Program-made: the position numbers and the translations under genes
The notes under the pieces: generated by a model
The model's input: the letters and a program-made list of their open reading frames with translations, nothing else
Database searches by the model: none
What the model was told of the DNA's origin: nothing
In this document: positions 20,609 to 32,329 of the stretch, piece by piece
Numbering within the stretch: position 1 is the first letter of the stretch
Layout of the letters: every line of letters begins with the position of its first letter
Origin: Pholiota molesta
Lineage: Eukaryota; Basidiomycota; Agaricomycetes; Agaricales; Strophariaceae
Reading direction: 5' to 3'
NCBI GenBank assembly: GCA_014925825.1
Contig: JACGCK010000327.1
Coordinates: 1 to 40,552, forward strand
Length of the DNA stretch: 40,552 bases

Positions 20609-22225
20609 GTGGAAGAATTCGTATCAGGGACTTTTCTATGTTGGGTTTTCTTTGTTTCAGTGTACAGTGTACTCTCTTTCTCCTTGGACTATATTGATAC
20701 CTCAAGATACGTCTATTATCCTGCATTCTCCATATATCCTGCTAGAGACACATCTCTACTTGTTACTATTCGATGTATGTAGCCAGTCTACTTCAATATT
20801 CTCCAGTACATCTTAATATTATCATTGTATGTTCTAAATTTCTTCCTTGTACATGATTCTTACTTTGTGTATAGTTCGTTCTTTGTTGTTTGATTCTAAG
20901 TGTTGTACACCTCCATGAGCCATTATGTGACTCAATGGTATTGTTTGGTGTTGCCTGATTTTTGATGCTGTAACTTGAGAAGATCTGCAGGCATGCTGAA
21001 GGAATCCATGACACAGCAGGAGTAGTCAAACTATTCGTTGATAGCATTGATCAAAGGATGCGTGGGTCGAAAAATTAAAGTTGTCGAACGTCGGTGCAAA
21101 TCTCGGGGACATCTCTTCATCATCAATTTCGAAGTTACAGAATCTTATTCCCCTCAAGAACGCCCCGATTTCTCCACAAGATGCAACGGACCCACCAAAA
21201 ATTGTCCTTTCCAAACGTCGTACTCCAAATAATAGAGCTCCAAAGTTCTACTATCGTGGTGTCCACGTCGTCAGGGTAAAGCAGAAGCACGTCTTTGGCC
21301 CAATCTGGGTAACTGAAGACATGATGCTTGCTGCCTGACAGTCGGCTGCACTGTATTAGCTCTACAAATATTTCGCTCGACTCTAAAACAGGGGATAGTG
21401 AGTAATAAAGCGAGCGATAACTTGTGGATGTGGAGGCTGGGACTGTGAGGGCCAACTGTATGCCGCAGCCCAACAGCCGAAGCAAGATTGGGAGGAAGAG
21501 GTTGGCATGGTGGCGGGAGAATCTAGAGAATTTTACGGTATTTACGCTTGCCTGAGCTCTGAGATCTAAACGCTTCCAACATAGATGGAAGGCGATGGCC
21601 AATGGAACATGGTGCCGTAGGAAAGCAAATAGAACTGACGCGGTTAATTGGTCATGTGACCGCGTGGCAGTTTTTCTTCCCACACCAGACGAGACCCTCT
21701 CTTAGCTCTACTGCTAGTACTGGTCCTCTCTGAGTCCCAACGACCGTCCAACGAATTCGCTCATTATTCTTCTATCTGCGTACATCTTAGCATCGAAGTC
21801 AAATGGACCAAAAGACACCCAAAAACCGTACTTTTCAGGAGTCTTGGCTGGGTGAGAACTTATGCTTCACTTCCTGTGGAAACGGTCTGACTCGCTTCGC
21901 CCTAGCTATTCTGCTCGAACGCGTCTTGTCATATCGCTTGGGGTCTGTGTGATCGGAGCCACCGGCATCATGGTCTCCAATTCCTTGAAAGAACGATGGT
22001 GCAGAAGCCTTCACTACCAAGCAGCACGTCTAGCTCGGACTCGGAAATGACATAATAAACTGGCTAGACCAGGACCATGCATGAAATCCTTTTCACAAAC
22101 ACATACGATCTTTCTCTTCAGAATCTGTATTATTGTGATTGTGAAAGGCTATTTATCGTTATCATTTCGAGCACAATAAACGACTAGAAACATGAAACAC
22201 ATATCCCTAACGGCATAGCGATATA
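20609..22225. other. Long intergenic stretch, no confident gene
   Basis: About 1.6 kb. A minus-strand frame of 182 codons at 21135-21683 has no ATG at its start and no family I recognise. At 21803 a plus-strand ATG opens MDQKTPKNRTFQESWL, faintly reminiscent of the N-terminus of hAT-type or TTF-type proteins, but it ends quickly. A 7-bp inverted repeat (ACGCGGT...ACCGCGT) flanks a CATGTGA at about 21640-21666. I leave the stretch unassigned. Confidence 0.4.
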
Positions 22226-24415
22226 TCAACGAGGGACCCACGAAGCCGGGGTCGGACTCTCATCCACCATCCGCCCCGACGATGCAATATGCGACCCAAT
22301 TCCAATCGTGTCCTGCAGCAACTCGTCGCCGAGCATACGCAGCTCGCCAGTCGGCCCACGATGAGCCATTCGCTGGGCCGGTGCCAAACCAATAGCGTCT
22401 CCTCCTCAGCCCCATACCCATCACCACCACCACCAATGGGCATTCGCTGCGTTTCGAACCCATCAAAGGATTCGTCTTCGTCGTCAAATCCGTCATCTTC
22501 CACAACAGGTCCTGACTGAGCAAACGGGTGGATGGGAACAATCCCTGTTGTTCCAACGACATCCTCGTCCGCAAGCGAATCACTGGAATTATTGGACGAC
22601 CCAAATGAATTGTCATCGTCATATTGCCCGTGTACGCCCTGCGAAGCCATAAGGAAGCGGCAGATGGATGGGCCGTATTGTTGATCTCGTCTAGATCCAA
22701 AGAATCGGAGGAATCAAGGTCGTCTTGATGGCCTAGCATCTGATTATACACGGGTGTAGCTGGTTCTGAAGGTTCTGGTGAATAGGATTGTTGCTGTTGG
22801 CGTTGAAATATTGGTAGAGAATCCTGTCCTCCTAGTATAGGGCTTGCAGGGATGCGAGGGCGAATACGTAGACCAGGCGTAGCCATTCCAGGTGTAGCGC
22901 CGACATTTGGACGAATGTCATCGCGAATTCGTTGAATCATGCTTTCTAAGCTTGAATCCTTCGTAACGTTGCTGCTACTGCTGTAATCGTTGTCGCGTCT
23001 GTAGCGCGATAACGACGGTGGTGTTGGAACTGTGCTCATACTAGAGTCATAATAACTGCCAGCGTATGCACCTGCATTCTTGTTCCCACCACTTTTAAAT
23101 TGTGCATCCCGTAGCAAGTCGCGTTGTATGCGTGCAGAGGCATCCGTGCTGGTGTTTGCCCAAGCTTGATCCGTTCAAGTACAGCTGAAGACCTAGGAGG
23201 CCTCGCGGGAGACATCAGAACAGGAGGCGACATCCCAGGAGGTAATCCATCGAAAGAATCGTCGTCTTCGTCATCCGCGAAAGGGGCCGCAGTAGCGCTC
23301 TTAGTTGACTTTCCTTTCTTCTGCGGTGTCAAAATTGAAGGGTCACGAGGTCAACGACGCCACTCCACTCAGCAGGCGAAGCTGAAGAAAGATATGGGTT
23401 AAGGCTTTTGTTGATAGTGGGAGTCTTTGGTTTGCTTCTGATTTGAGCGGAGAGACCGTTTTGCCATCGAAGGTTGAGTTGTCACTCGCTGAGTATAGGT
23501 TGTGGCGGAGGACATTGCGTAGCAAGGGATGAGAAGCATCTTTCCTTTGCCTTTCTCGGACGCAGGTAATATGCTTGTGTCGTCTTGTCTAAAGGTGCTG
23601 TCGATAGACGCGTCTTGATTTTCGCGGGGATCGCACTGCTTCCAGAGTGAGAAGTCACCAGACTATCATCTGCTGTCTGGTTGGAAAACTCGTTAATCTC
23701 GCGATTCAGACGAACGAGAGGCGATTCTAAGGATGTCGTCCATGAAGGCTGCTCGGATAGTTCTTCCCTGTAGTTTTGCTATTTGATTTCCCCATTCTCG
23801 ATATAGCAGGCGTGGAGGAGAAGGCACCCTGGCCGGGCAGGAAAGACGTTTCGCTGTTCACCGTACTCGTCTCGTACGCGTCTTGATCCCTACGGATTGT
23901 CTGATCCTGTGGAGTATTATCATGTTGATCTTCTGAAGAGGCTTCAGTATCTTCGCGCTCTGATGTGTTTTCATTTACTGTAGAATAGTCGTCGAATGTT
24001 GGAATCCGTATTTGAGCTGCTTGTTCATAAAATGATGTCCAGAACTTGTCACAGCGGGTTCAGAAATCAATCTATGAAACAAGGCATAAGTATATACACA
24101 CCTTCGCAGCCTCCCTCACCGGCTCTGTTCCGACGGCATAGCGTTTCACAGCAGGCAGGAGTTTAGTTGCCAATGCGTGATGAATTTTTGAGAAATTCTC
24201 GTCGATATTCTAGAATTCCATAAACTCAGAAGTCCTCAGATTCGTGAAGATAATATCCTGACCTGAAGCTTGATAGTAATGAGCTGCTCTATCTGCTCTA
24301 TTTGATCTGTAGTTGGTGCCTCAGTGTCCAAGCCTGGAATAACGATTGATGCAGGATCAGGATTGGGCGTCCATCTTGGGGGATTGGGACGGATGGATTT
24401 TCGCGGCGCGGACAT
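22226..24415 (-). CDS. ASK1: DASH complex subunit Ask1 (heavily frame-broken copy)
   Basis: Subunit of the fungal DASH/Dam1 ring that couples kinetochores to spindle microtubules. Three exons: 24263-24415, 24102-24209, 22226-24044. The conserved Ask1 head is clear: PASIVIPGLDTEAPTTDQIE, QIEQLITIKLQNIDENFSKI, then VREAAKFWTSFYEQAAQI. Later family landmarks are ESPLVRLNREI, NPYLSSASPAEWSGVVDL and the C-terminal LLQDTIGIGSHIA followed by ESPTP. The long middle is Ser/Asp-rich and probably a phosphorylated linker. Eight single-base losses break the frame, near 23774-23777, 23630-23634, 23541-23543, 23442-23444, 23347, 23144, 22655 and 22391, mostly in 2-4 nt homopolymers. With all eight restored the model has exactly 696 codons. 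Conserved text on both sides of each break argues for sequence error. Confidence 0.87.
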
Positions 24416-24755
24416 AGATTTAATGTTCCTCGTTTATAAGATGTTAAAAATGGCAAGCAGGACTATTTGATGTTTAACGAGATTGGAATATGTAGCAAGC
24501 AAGTGCAAGTAAGGTTTGGCGTTGAAACGTTCATATCCGAGTCCGAGTCCGAATCGCTGCTCAATATGGAAACCTTCAAAACGCGAAAAGCGTGACATAC
24601 GCGTGATATTCTATTTATAGTCGCGTCATCTTGCTGTCCTGAAAATGAATGATAACAACACAAAGAATCGAATAATGAAATATATGCAACAATACAGAAA
24701 TTATACGCGACTCAAATATCAAGAATCCGTCATAAATCAGCAACAAACACCTTGC
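24416..24755. other. Intergenic region between Ask1 and GH51
   Basis: 340 bp holding the Ask1 promoter and the GH51 3' end. A short tandem repeat of the hexamer TCCGAG (about three units) lies at about 24536-24556, upstream of Ask1. Nothing else is seen. Confidence 0.5.
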
Positions 24756-27700
24756 TTAAACCGTGCCATTGAAAAAGCCAGGACTCTGGAATGTGAGCAC
24801 CGTTACACTCATGGCAGGGAAAGTGTAATTGAGGCGATCGGGGAGTGGAATAGCAAAGCTATTCGATACTGGGATGATGTTGTCCGGTTGTTCCAGTGTG
24901 TTAGAGACGTTGAAGAGGCCTGAAATTGGACTCAAGGTCGGCGAACTAATTGAGATCGCAGTGGCAAAACCGGTGATAGGGAACTCTAGGAAAATGTCGG
25001 CGGTGAGATCTTCCGTTCCTGCATTGGATACCTAAATATTTGGTCAGAATACTGTAGATCTTCGGCTAACATACGTCTACCTTTAGGAACACGACATCCG
25101 TCTCGTTATTTGCGCTCGCGACCCAATAAAGTGGAGCTGTATCAGATGTAGAGGTTGGGGTAGTTGATAGGACATGTGTGCCGCGGTTTACGCTGAACAT
25201 CTAAAATTGAAGGAATTGTAAGTCAATCTTTGACTCGATGGTAATTCCGGTGGCCACTCGTTACCTGTTGGACATAGTAAGACGTTGACTTCACGAGTCT
25301 GGTAGCATCATATGTGATGATATCTGGAGTCCATTGATAACTTTTGATGTGCTGAAAGCTATCAGAAGGTTAGCATTTGCAGCGGTTACATGGCTGGAGT
25401 AAATCTAGAACCTTGGAGCATCTTAAAGTGAGGGCAGATTAGAAATACGCCCTCCGTCAGCAATATACAACAGAAACATACATGCAGATGCAAAAACAAC
25501 ATCCGAATTGCGTTCCATTCCGGTCATGAAAGCAGCTTCTGCAACTGAACCTTGCAAAGTAGGATATGCAAGCCGACCGCTAGGAAGATCTCCTAGAACG
25601 TTATCGTCGTTTGTAGAGGTTACTAGTAGTGGTAGTCATTTGATCACGTCCTATACAGAATTTTTCTGATATGAACATACCGGCATATTCACCTAGAGTA
25701 ATTAACAGGATAAGGAAGTGAACTCTGAATATCAATTGCATGACTTACCAACGAAGAACTGTGTCCCATTGCGCGGATAGTCATCAAACATAAATGATGC
25801 ATTGAGAAACCACGATGGCGAACTGTATGTGTGGAAATCGACTGCGACACATAAAATTCATTAGTCAAAAAGGCTGGCAGCTGAAGAGATAAATTTACTC
25901 TTCGTATAAGCTGGAGTGAGAGCTGTGGATGGAAGGCTCGTCGCAAGGCATTCCATTTGAGGATATTTTGCACCAATGGCATCAACAAACGCTTTCCATC
26001 TGTACCCGGCATACCTGAAATCTTTTTGAATAAATGCGCGAAGTGATTTGATAGAATATACTTACGAATCTGGTTGGAACTAAGCAATGCCAAGAAGCTT
26101 TGCGTTACAAAGGAAGAAAAAAAAAGATAAATAGACTTACTTGATCCTCGTTTCCGCTGAGCCACGTAATGAGAATGTGGTACAGATATTGAAGTTAGAC
26201 GGACGCACATTTCAATGAATTTGAGCGCATAAGGCTCTGTACGGCCTAAGCTAGCCCGAACTTTACCCCATTGCGTGGTTTTGGCATCACCGACGATAAA
26301 TTCGATTTCATTGAGGGCGTCATCGATATATGGTTGCAGGTCAGCTTCTGGAACGACGGGCCATGTCGACAAATCAGAGTAATTGGCGATGGAGATTCCG
26401 TCCCAGATTCCTACATCGAAGGGGTCAGCCTTCATCCATGTCTGTGAACAACACATAATAACCTAAGATTGGTTCCTGATATACGAATGTTTTTAGTAGT
26501 GAGATGATCATGGGAAGAAGATTATCAATTTACAGCTCCAAGATCTTCTACCCAGTTTAAATATTCGAGGAGGCCCTACCGGAATTTTGAGAATGCTATC
26601 AAATATTCATTTCGAACGAATATCTCGACTTACAAGGCCGTCCGTATTCGCATAGCCTGAAATACTGTAGTTAGTTCGGCCAAGTGATAGGCATCAAAAA
26701 TGCTGACCCCAATCTGCTGGTCGGCCTGGTCTGTCTTCCAGCCTGAAATGTTCTTATGAATTTGAGTCGTCAGAAGATCTTTATTCCAACAGACCGTCCA
26801 ATTGTCTCATTCCATCTCCAACGAGTGTCAAAACTCATGCCCTGTAAAATCGAGTCTTCAGCCCAATGCTTGCAGCTGGCGCTTAGCGCTTACCTCAAGA
26901 TTATTTCCTCCAGGGAATCGCCATACCGAAGGTTGAGTAGCTGCCAAGGCTTCGGCAAGGTCTATGCGCATTCCGTTTTCGCGACCTCTGAATGTCGGTG
27001 GGAAAAGAGAGAACATCCCAAAGAAAATAGTTTGTCCAGCAGCAGAGGCACCTTCCACGGCGACATTGAAGACGTTGTTGTCATCCGTGGCCGACTCTGT
27101 TGGGGTGAACTGGAAAGAAAACTTTTTCCATGCTTTCGAAACACCTTTCACGGAAGCAGATGCAAATACTGTTCCCTGGGCAGATTTGAGGGAAACCGTA
27201 ACTGGTCCAGTGAATGTATCTGATTTGGCATAGAATGAGCCTGTGTAGGTCCACACTTGCTGTACCTTGATGCCTGATATAATGCTCTATTTCAGGAAGC
27301 AAAATAAAGGACAAGAAAACGAACCCCAGAAACCAGTGTTTTCGAAACCAATAGGTCCAGAGACTACTTTGGGAAATACGACTTCGAGACTATTTGGTAA
27401 GGATGCCGAGACGCCTGGTGTTTTCGATGTGACGGACAATCGAGGACCATTGAACGGTTGCCAAGCATTTAATCTAGAGATAGTCAGGCGCGAAATAAAG
27501 TAAAGAAAGACGGCGACGCACGCATTCTGTGTTCCTGGAATCACGGCTTGAAAAGCACGGTTTTGGAGTAGTTCACCTGATGGGTATGTTTAGGAAAGAT
27601 ACAGTGTGTATAAAAAGAAGAGAAGGAAGCACCATATAGTCCACCATCTCCACTAAAATAAGAAATATTCGGCAACATTCAAAGAAGATAGAGGGTAGGA

Positions 27701-27931
27701 AAATACCTATGGTTTATATCCTAAGCCGCGAGAATTTAGCATAATGAAGCTCTGAAATAATGGCTCGGGCCTACATACCTCCCACATATAGCCATACAAT
27801 GTAGGTGAAATTTCGTGTGTTACATTGGCGGTCAAGTGCAAAGTTAACGCATTCGGAGCGACGAGAGTAGCCTCGGCCCAAGAAATCAAAGGGAACAATA
27901 CGCAAAAGAGAGAAAGCTTCTTGAGCCTCAT
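24756..27931 (-). CDS. Secreted alpha-L-arabinofuranosidase, glycoside hydrolase family 51
   Basis: Releases terminal alpha-L-arabinofuranose from arabinoxylan, arabinan or pectin side chains. Begins with a signal peptide (MRLKKLSLFCVLFPLISWAEA). GH51 landmarks are SPTLYGYMWEDINHSGDGGL, LLQNRAFQ, a carbohydrate-binding-like VWTYTGSFYAKSD region, SVWRFPGGNNLEG, and LNEIEFIVGDAKTTQWG. These are followed by the acid/base Glu in FIEIGNEDQ (codon 26147-26149) and the nucleophile Glu in FVGEYAV. I count 22 exons whose lengths sum to exactly 675 codons. At least seven are 20 nt or shorter: 27707-27720, 27633-27652, 26463-26475, 26141-26156, 26066-26079, 25681-25692, 25412-25421. Both catalytic residues lie on such micro-exons. 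No frame damage. It is divergent from a secreted hydrolase-like gene, with a sugar porter beyond, consistent with a hemicellulose-use cluster. Confidence 0.92.
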
Positions 27932-29188
27932 GATAGCGATCGTTGAAGAGAATGGGGAAATTCTCTTCGAACGAAGTCATCGCTCAGTTTATGACTTCCA
28001 ACATTCTGAACGGGCCGCTCGCTTCGCCAGCAGAGTGAAATAATAAATGCACTAACAGCGGTCCGCTCAGGAGAATTGAAATCTGACATCGAGCAAGGGC
28101 ACCTGGCCAAAGTGTGCATCATTACCAAAAAAGTTGTTATGCCTCACACATACTGTGGCCTAAAGAGATCACGCGAAAGCGGGGTTGACGGTTTGAGAAG
28201 TTGAGAAGTATGTTGGCCACGGAAAAATAAATCTGTATTGATGGACCAAGCGAGTCGGTGAATTAAGATTGTGGCTTTGCTGTAGCTCTTTTCGTCACAT
28301 TACTTTCTGGTCAACTCGGACTGCAAATTACTAGTATGACATGGATTCCGAGCCGTCAGCAAACTTCAGACACAAATCAAGCGCTAACTCACTCTATTTC
28401 TGTCAAGTAGGACTCCCAAGTACAGCAGAATAAACTACTCGTGGACCAAACTTTGTCCACACGCAAAAGTCGACATGAAGAACTGCCGCATGAGGAGCAG
28501 CTGGCATGATAGCAAGTAGCAAGACTGAGCAAGACGTCAAGAATTGGTCAAGAACCAGTGGCAGTGACGAGTACACAGAAAGCCTAATTGTTTGTTTACG
28601 CAAACTAACGACCTCTAAAATACACACATGCTAACAGTAGGGCGGCCAACTGATCTGGAGCTCTAGACTCGCTTGCCAGTCGTTCTGAGGGTTCTTCCGC
28701 GGTGATTTGTTTGTCCTTTGTTGTGGTTCTGTTGTGCGGTCAAACATCAGGCGGACTGTGAAATGTCTGAGAACTGTCCAGCGGAGTTCGAAAGAAACGG
28801 ATGGTCACGAGCCTACTGGAGCTCACCAAGAGCTCACCACTGCCTTGTCTACGGCCTCCGTTATGTTATTAGTGTCTCATTATGATTGATCATGCTCTTT
28901 TGAAGACTCCTCAGTACTCCTCTTCTCCGGGAGAGCCAGCCGGCGTACCCCGTTAATAAGTCTTCCTGACAGGCGCATGACCAATGACACCAACGTGGCT
29001 TGGAGCCGACTTCGAGGATGCCAACCGCATGTTCATAGAGCTTGAAGTAGCTTTCTGGACCGATTCATACTTGTTGAATCAAGCAATAGAAGATATAAGA
29101 TGCACAAGCTTAAGGTTGCTATCGACTCTGTCAAATCTGAATCTCTGGCTTGCCGCTTGAAGCTCCTGCCAAAGCAACAATCGCAACC
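27932..29188. promoter_or_regulatory. Bidirectional promoter of the carbohydrate cluster
   Basis: This 1.26 kb separates the divergent GH51 and DUF5695-like genes and contains no convincing gene. Sequences fitting the degenerate SYGGRG site of fungal carbon-catabolite repressors (CreA/Mig1) occur at 28179-28184 (GCGGGG), and CTGGAG occurs near 28656 and 28816. A TATA-like AGATATAAGA lies at about 29090-29100, roughly 95 bp upstream of the rightward start codon. Such short motifs arise by chance, so regulation is inferred only. Confidence 0.4.
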
Positions 29189-32100
29189 ATGGCAGCGCAG
29201 CTGTGAGTTGATAATTGCTCGTATTTTTCAGATGATACCTGACCGTTTTTTAATTTGTTTAGATTGCCTTTGTTAAATGGCCTGGCCGCTGCGTTGACTT
29301 TCATCTACATGTCCCAAACCGTTTCGGCGCAAGCGAATGGCACCTTGGGTCTGGCCGACGGCTTCCTTTCCTTCAACACATCTGTCTTCGCCGTTCAACT
29401 CGTGAAGGACTCGCAAACTTTATATTCCTTGAAGCCCCGAGTCAACAATACTGCTTTCGACTTCATACCCGCAGATCAAATGACGTTGCGTCAAAACAAT
29501 GGAAACTATCATCTCGGTGACATTACCTTCCGAGTTCGGAAAGTGGGATCTACAACTTGGCTCAGCGGAGATACCTCCGCCGCTCGCAAACCTGTCGTTG
29601 CTTTACCTATATCAGGCTCAACTCTTGCCGCTGCAAATCTTTCACCTACCCTGCCTTCGAATTCTCTGTTGAACATAACACGACAATGGACCTTGGAGAA
29701 CGACCAATTGCAGCTACTCTTCGCCGTCCAAAATTCGCAAACCGCTGCTGTTGAAATCGGTGCTTTAGGCGCACCCTTGGAGTTTAACAATGTTCGCACC
29801 TTACAGCTTACAATTACCAATAAACCATAATAATGCTCGATTCCTTTTCTTCACAGATCTTTACCGGAAGGACAGCAGCTCAAACGAACGAATTATGCAG
29901 TCTTTTCGACCCATATATTGGCCAAGATGCGGGTTATGTCCAGGTCACTCCTCTGCTGGGGACATTGCCGCCGTTGACAGTGATCCCAGTTGGGAAGTCC
30001 CCATTGGAAGGCTGGAGGTTCCTCCCGGAGTCGACATCCGCAGCGCCGTATTATCAATCACAGACGTTTGAAGCCTTATACGAATGGCAATTTCATACTC
30101 TCGCCTACGCTCAGAACGAATGGGCCGGGGTCACGCCATGGAACGCTCCCACCTCTGCTATTTTGCAACCAGGAGAAACTCGGACATATGGCATCGAATT
30201 CCGCCTTGCTCCATCTATTCGTCAAATAGAACAAACTGTACGCTCTGCTGGTCGTCCTGTTGCCGCTGGTGTACCTGGATATATCATTTCGGCGGACCAG
30301 ACGGCTAAGCTCTTTCTCAACTACAGTTCTCCTATCCAATTTATCTCAGTATCGCCGTCTAGAGCACTCACTTGGTTACGCAACTCGGACGCGAAGTCGC
30401 CTTCCTGGATTGGATACGACATTACTGCCAAATCGTGGGGTAGAGCTCGTTTATCCATTGTATATGCGGATGGAACTCTGCAAACAGTGCATTACTACCT
30501 TACCAAGGCTGCCACCGAGGCTGTTAGTGACTTGGGTTCGTTTTTAACGACCGCCCAATGGTTTAACTCGACGACAGATCCCTTCAAGCGGTCACCTTCG
30601 GTTATCAGCTATGATCGGGAGGTGAATGCTTTTGTTTCGAATGACCCGCGAGCTTGGATTCCTGGCTTGAGTGACGAAGCTGGCGCGGGTTCTTGGTTGG
30701 CTGCTGCAATGAAGCAGTACGCTCAGCCCAACGCGGCTGAAGTCGCGAAGATAGAACAATTCATCAATCAAACATTATGGGGTTCTATACAGAATGCAGA
30801 CGGTACGTTTAAGTCATGCATGTCTTTCGTTCTGGTCCTCATTATTTTCATCAAGGATCGGTCAAAAAGGTGGATATAAATTTACTTCCACATCAATTGC
30901 AGCTTTATTGACAACATATTCTAGTCCGTTTACTTTTACGAACCGGCTCTTGTTCCCAATTACACGTACCCTTCGTCAATCGACTGGGGGAATTGGTGGT
31001 CTTGGAACCAAGCCGCATCGTTCGCAACCGACCGCGCATACGACTACGTACACGTCACGGCAGCGTATTGGGCATTGTACCGTGTCGCACGCAACTACCC
31101 CGCCCTAGTCAAGACTCACACTTGGCAGTGGTACCTCAACCAAGCCGTCCTAACAGTTCTTACAATGACAAATGGGCAAGTGGGCTACGCTGATGACGGG
31201 CTCATGGGCGAGACCGTTTTGTTGTATCTCCTCGATGATCTCAAGCGCGAAGGCTTGGATGCGAATGCGACACTAGTCGAGAGCCGAATGCAATCCCGTG
31301 CGACTGTTTGGGCAGGTGAACGGTATCCGTGAGTACGGAACACGTATATCTGGTTTACTCAACGTTTGTGTTTCTCCCAGATTTGGATCTGAAATGGCAT
31401 GGGATTCGACGGGTCAAGAAGGCATCTATGCTTGGAGCAAGTACTTTGGAAATAATGCGACAGCGGAGAATGCCTTGAACGCTATACTCGCTTATCAACC
31501 TCTTATCGCCCACTGGGGATACAATGGTAATGCCAGACGATACTGGTAAACGACATTACTCTTTGAAGTATCATTTGCCTGTTCACTAAAATTTACTCTA
31601 GGGATAATATCTATGGCGGCAAATTGCAGCGTATCGAACGCCAGATACATCACTACGGCAGTGGCCTCAACGCCCTTCCCCTCATCTCCGAATTTGAATC
31701 CTCTCCTTCTGATTTTTACCTCCTTCGCGTAGGCTTCGCCGGCCTCAGTGGACCATTATCGAATATCGATCAAGGCGGCTTCGCATCGGCCTCTTTTCAT
31801 TCGTTTGCAGACACCTTGAAATGGGATGCATACTCTGGCGATTATGGCCCAAATTTCTCAGGTCACGCCATGGGCATGGGAACATACATCATCAGCCACC
31901 CCGATTTCGGATGGCAAGCCTTTGGCGGAAATGTTATCTCAACTTCTCCGACGATTCAAGTACAGATTCGAGATTCAATTCGGCGACGCGTGTATCTTGC
32001 GCCTCTTGGTACTCTATTGACGCTGGATGCAGGCGATTTTTCGATGGTCGAGTTCGATCCTAGAGTCAACTCTGTTGCTTTGACCGTCAGCGCAGCCGCT

Positions 32101-32274
32101 GATGACACTAAAAACGCCGCTCCAGCAGACAAAGGACGCCTTCTCATAGAGCAAAAGTCTTCTTTGCCTGGCATAGGCATCTTGCGCCCATCCCCTGCAC
32201 TGTTCGGAGAAGCTGGGGCCTTTGATATACCCTTTACGAATGGCATAGGAAAGGTCATATTGTTCTCGACTTGA
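29189..32274 (+). CDS. Secreted glycoside-hydrolase-like protein (DUF5695-like)
   Basis: Large secreted protein, probably a polysaccharide-active enzyme. Seven exons: 29189-29202, 29263-29791, 29857-30802, 30856-30869 (14 nt), 30925-31328, 31381-31545, 31602-32274; these sum to exactly 915 codons. A signal peptide ends near MSQTVSAQ. An N-terminal beta-rich part (~residues 25-330) precedes an alpha-helical part with SSIDWGNWWSWNQAASFATD, RAYDYVHVTAAYWALYR and FGSEMAWDSTGQEGIYAWSK. HHYGSGLNALPL and a C-terminal beta domain follow. The helical repeat pattern suggests a six-hairpin (alpha/alpha) catalytic domain. I recall this architecture as DUF5695 but cannot confirm it, and no catalytic residues can be named. 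Context (divergent GH51, convergent sugar porter 55 bp away) supports carbohydrate breakdown. No frame damage. Confidence 0.68.
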
Positions 32275-32329
32275 CAATCTTTAAGTCATGTATGCACCAA
32301 ATGTACATAGGAAATCATGATATGTAAAA

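Noticed and set aside
21135..21683. 182-codon minus-strand open frame
   Set aside because: It starts with GTG, has no upstream ATG, no recognisable domain and no splice structure; probably chance.
21803..21960. Plus-strand ATG frame reading MDQKTPKNRTFQESWL, possible hAT/TTF transposon remnant
   Set aside because: Only about 15 residues look suggestive, and no zinc finger or transposase core follows.
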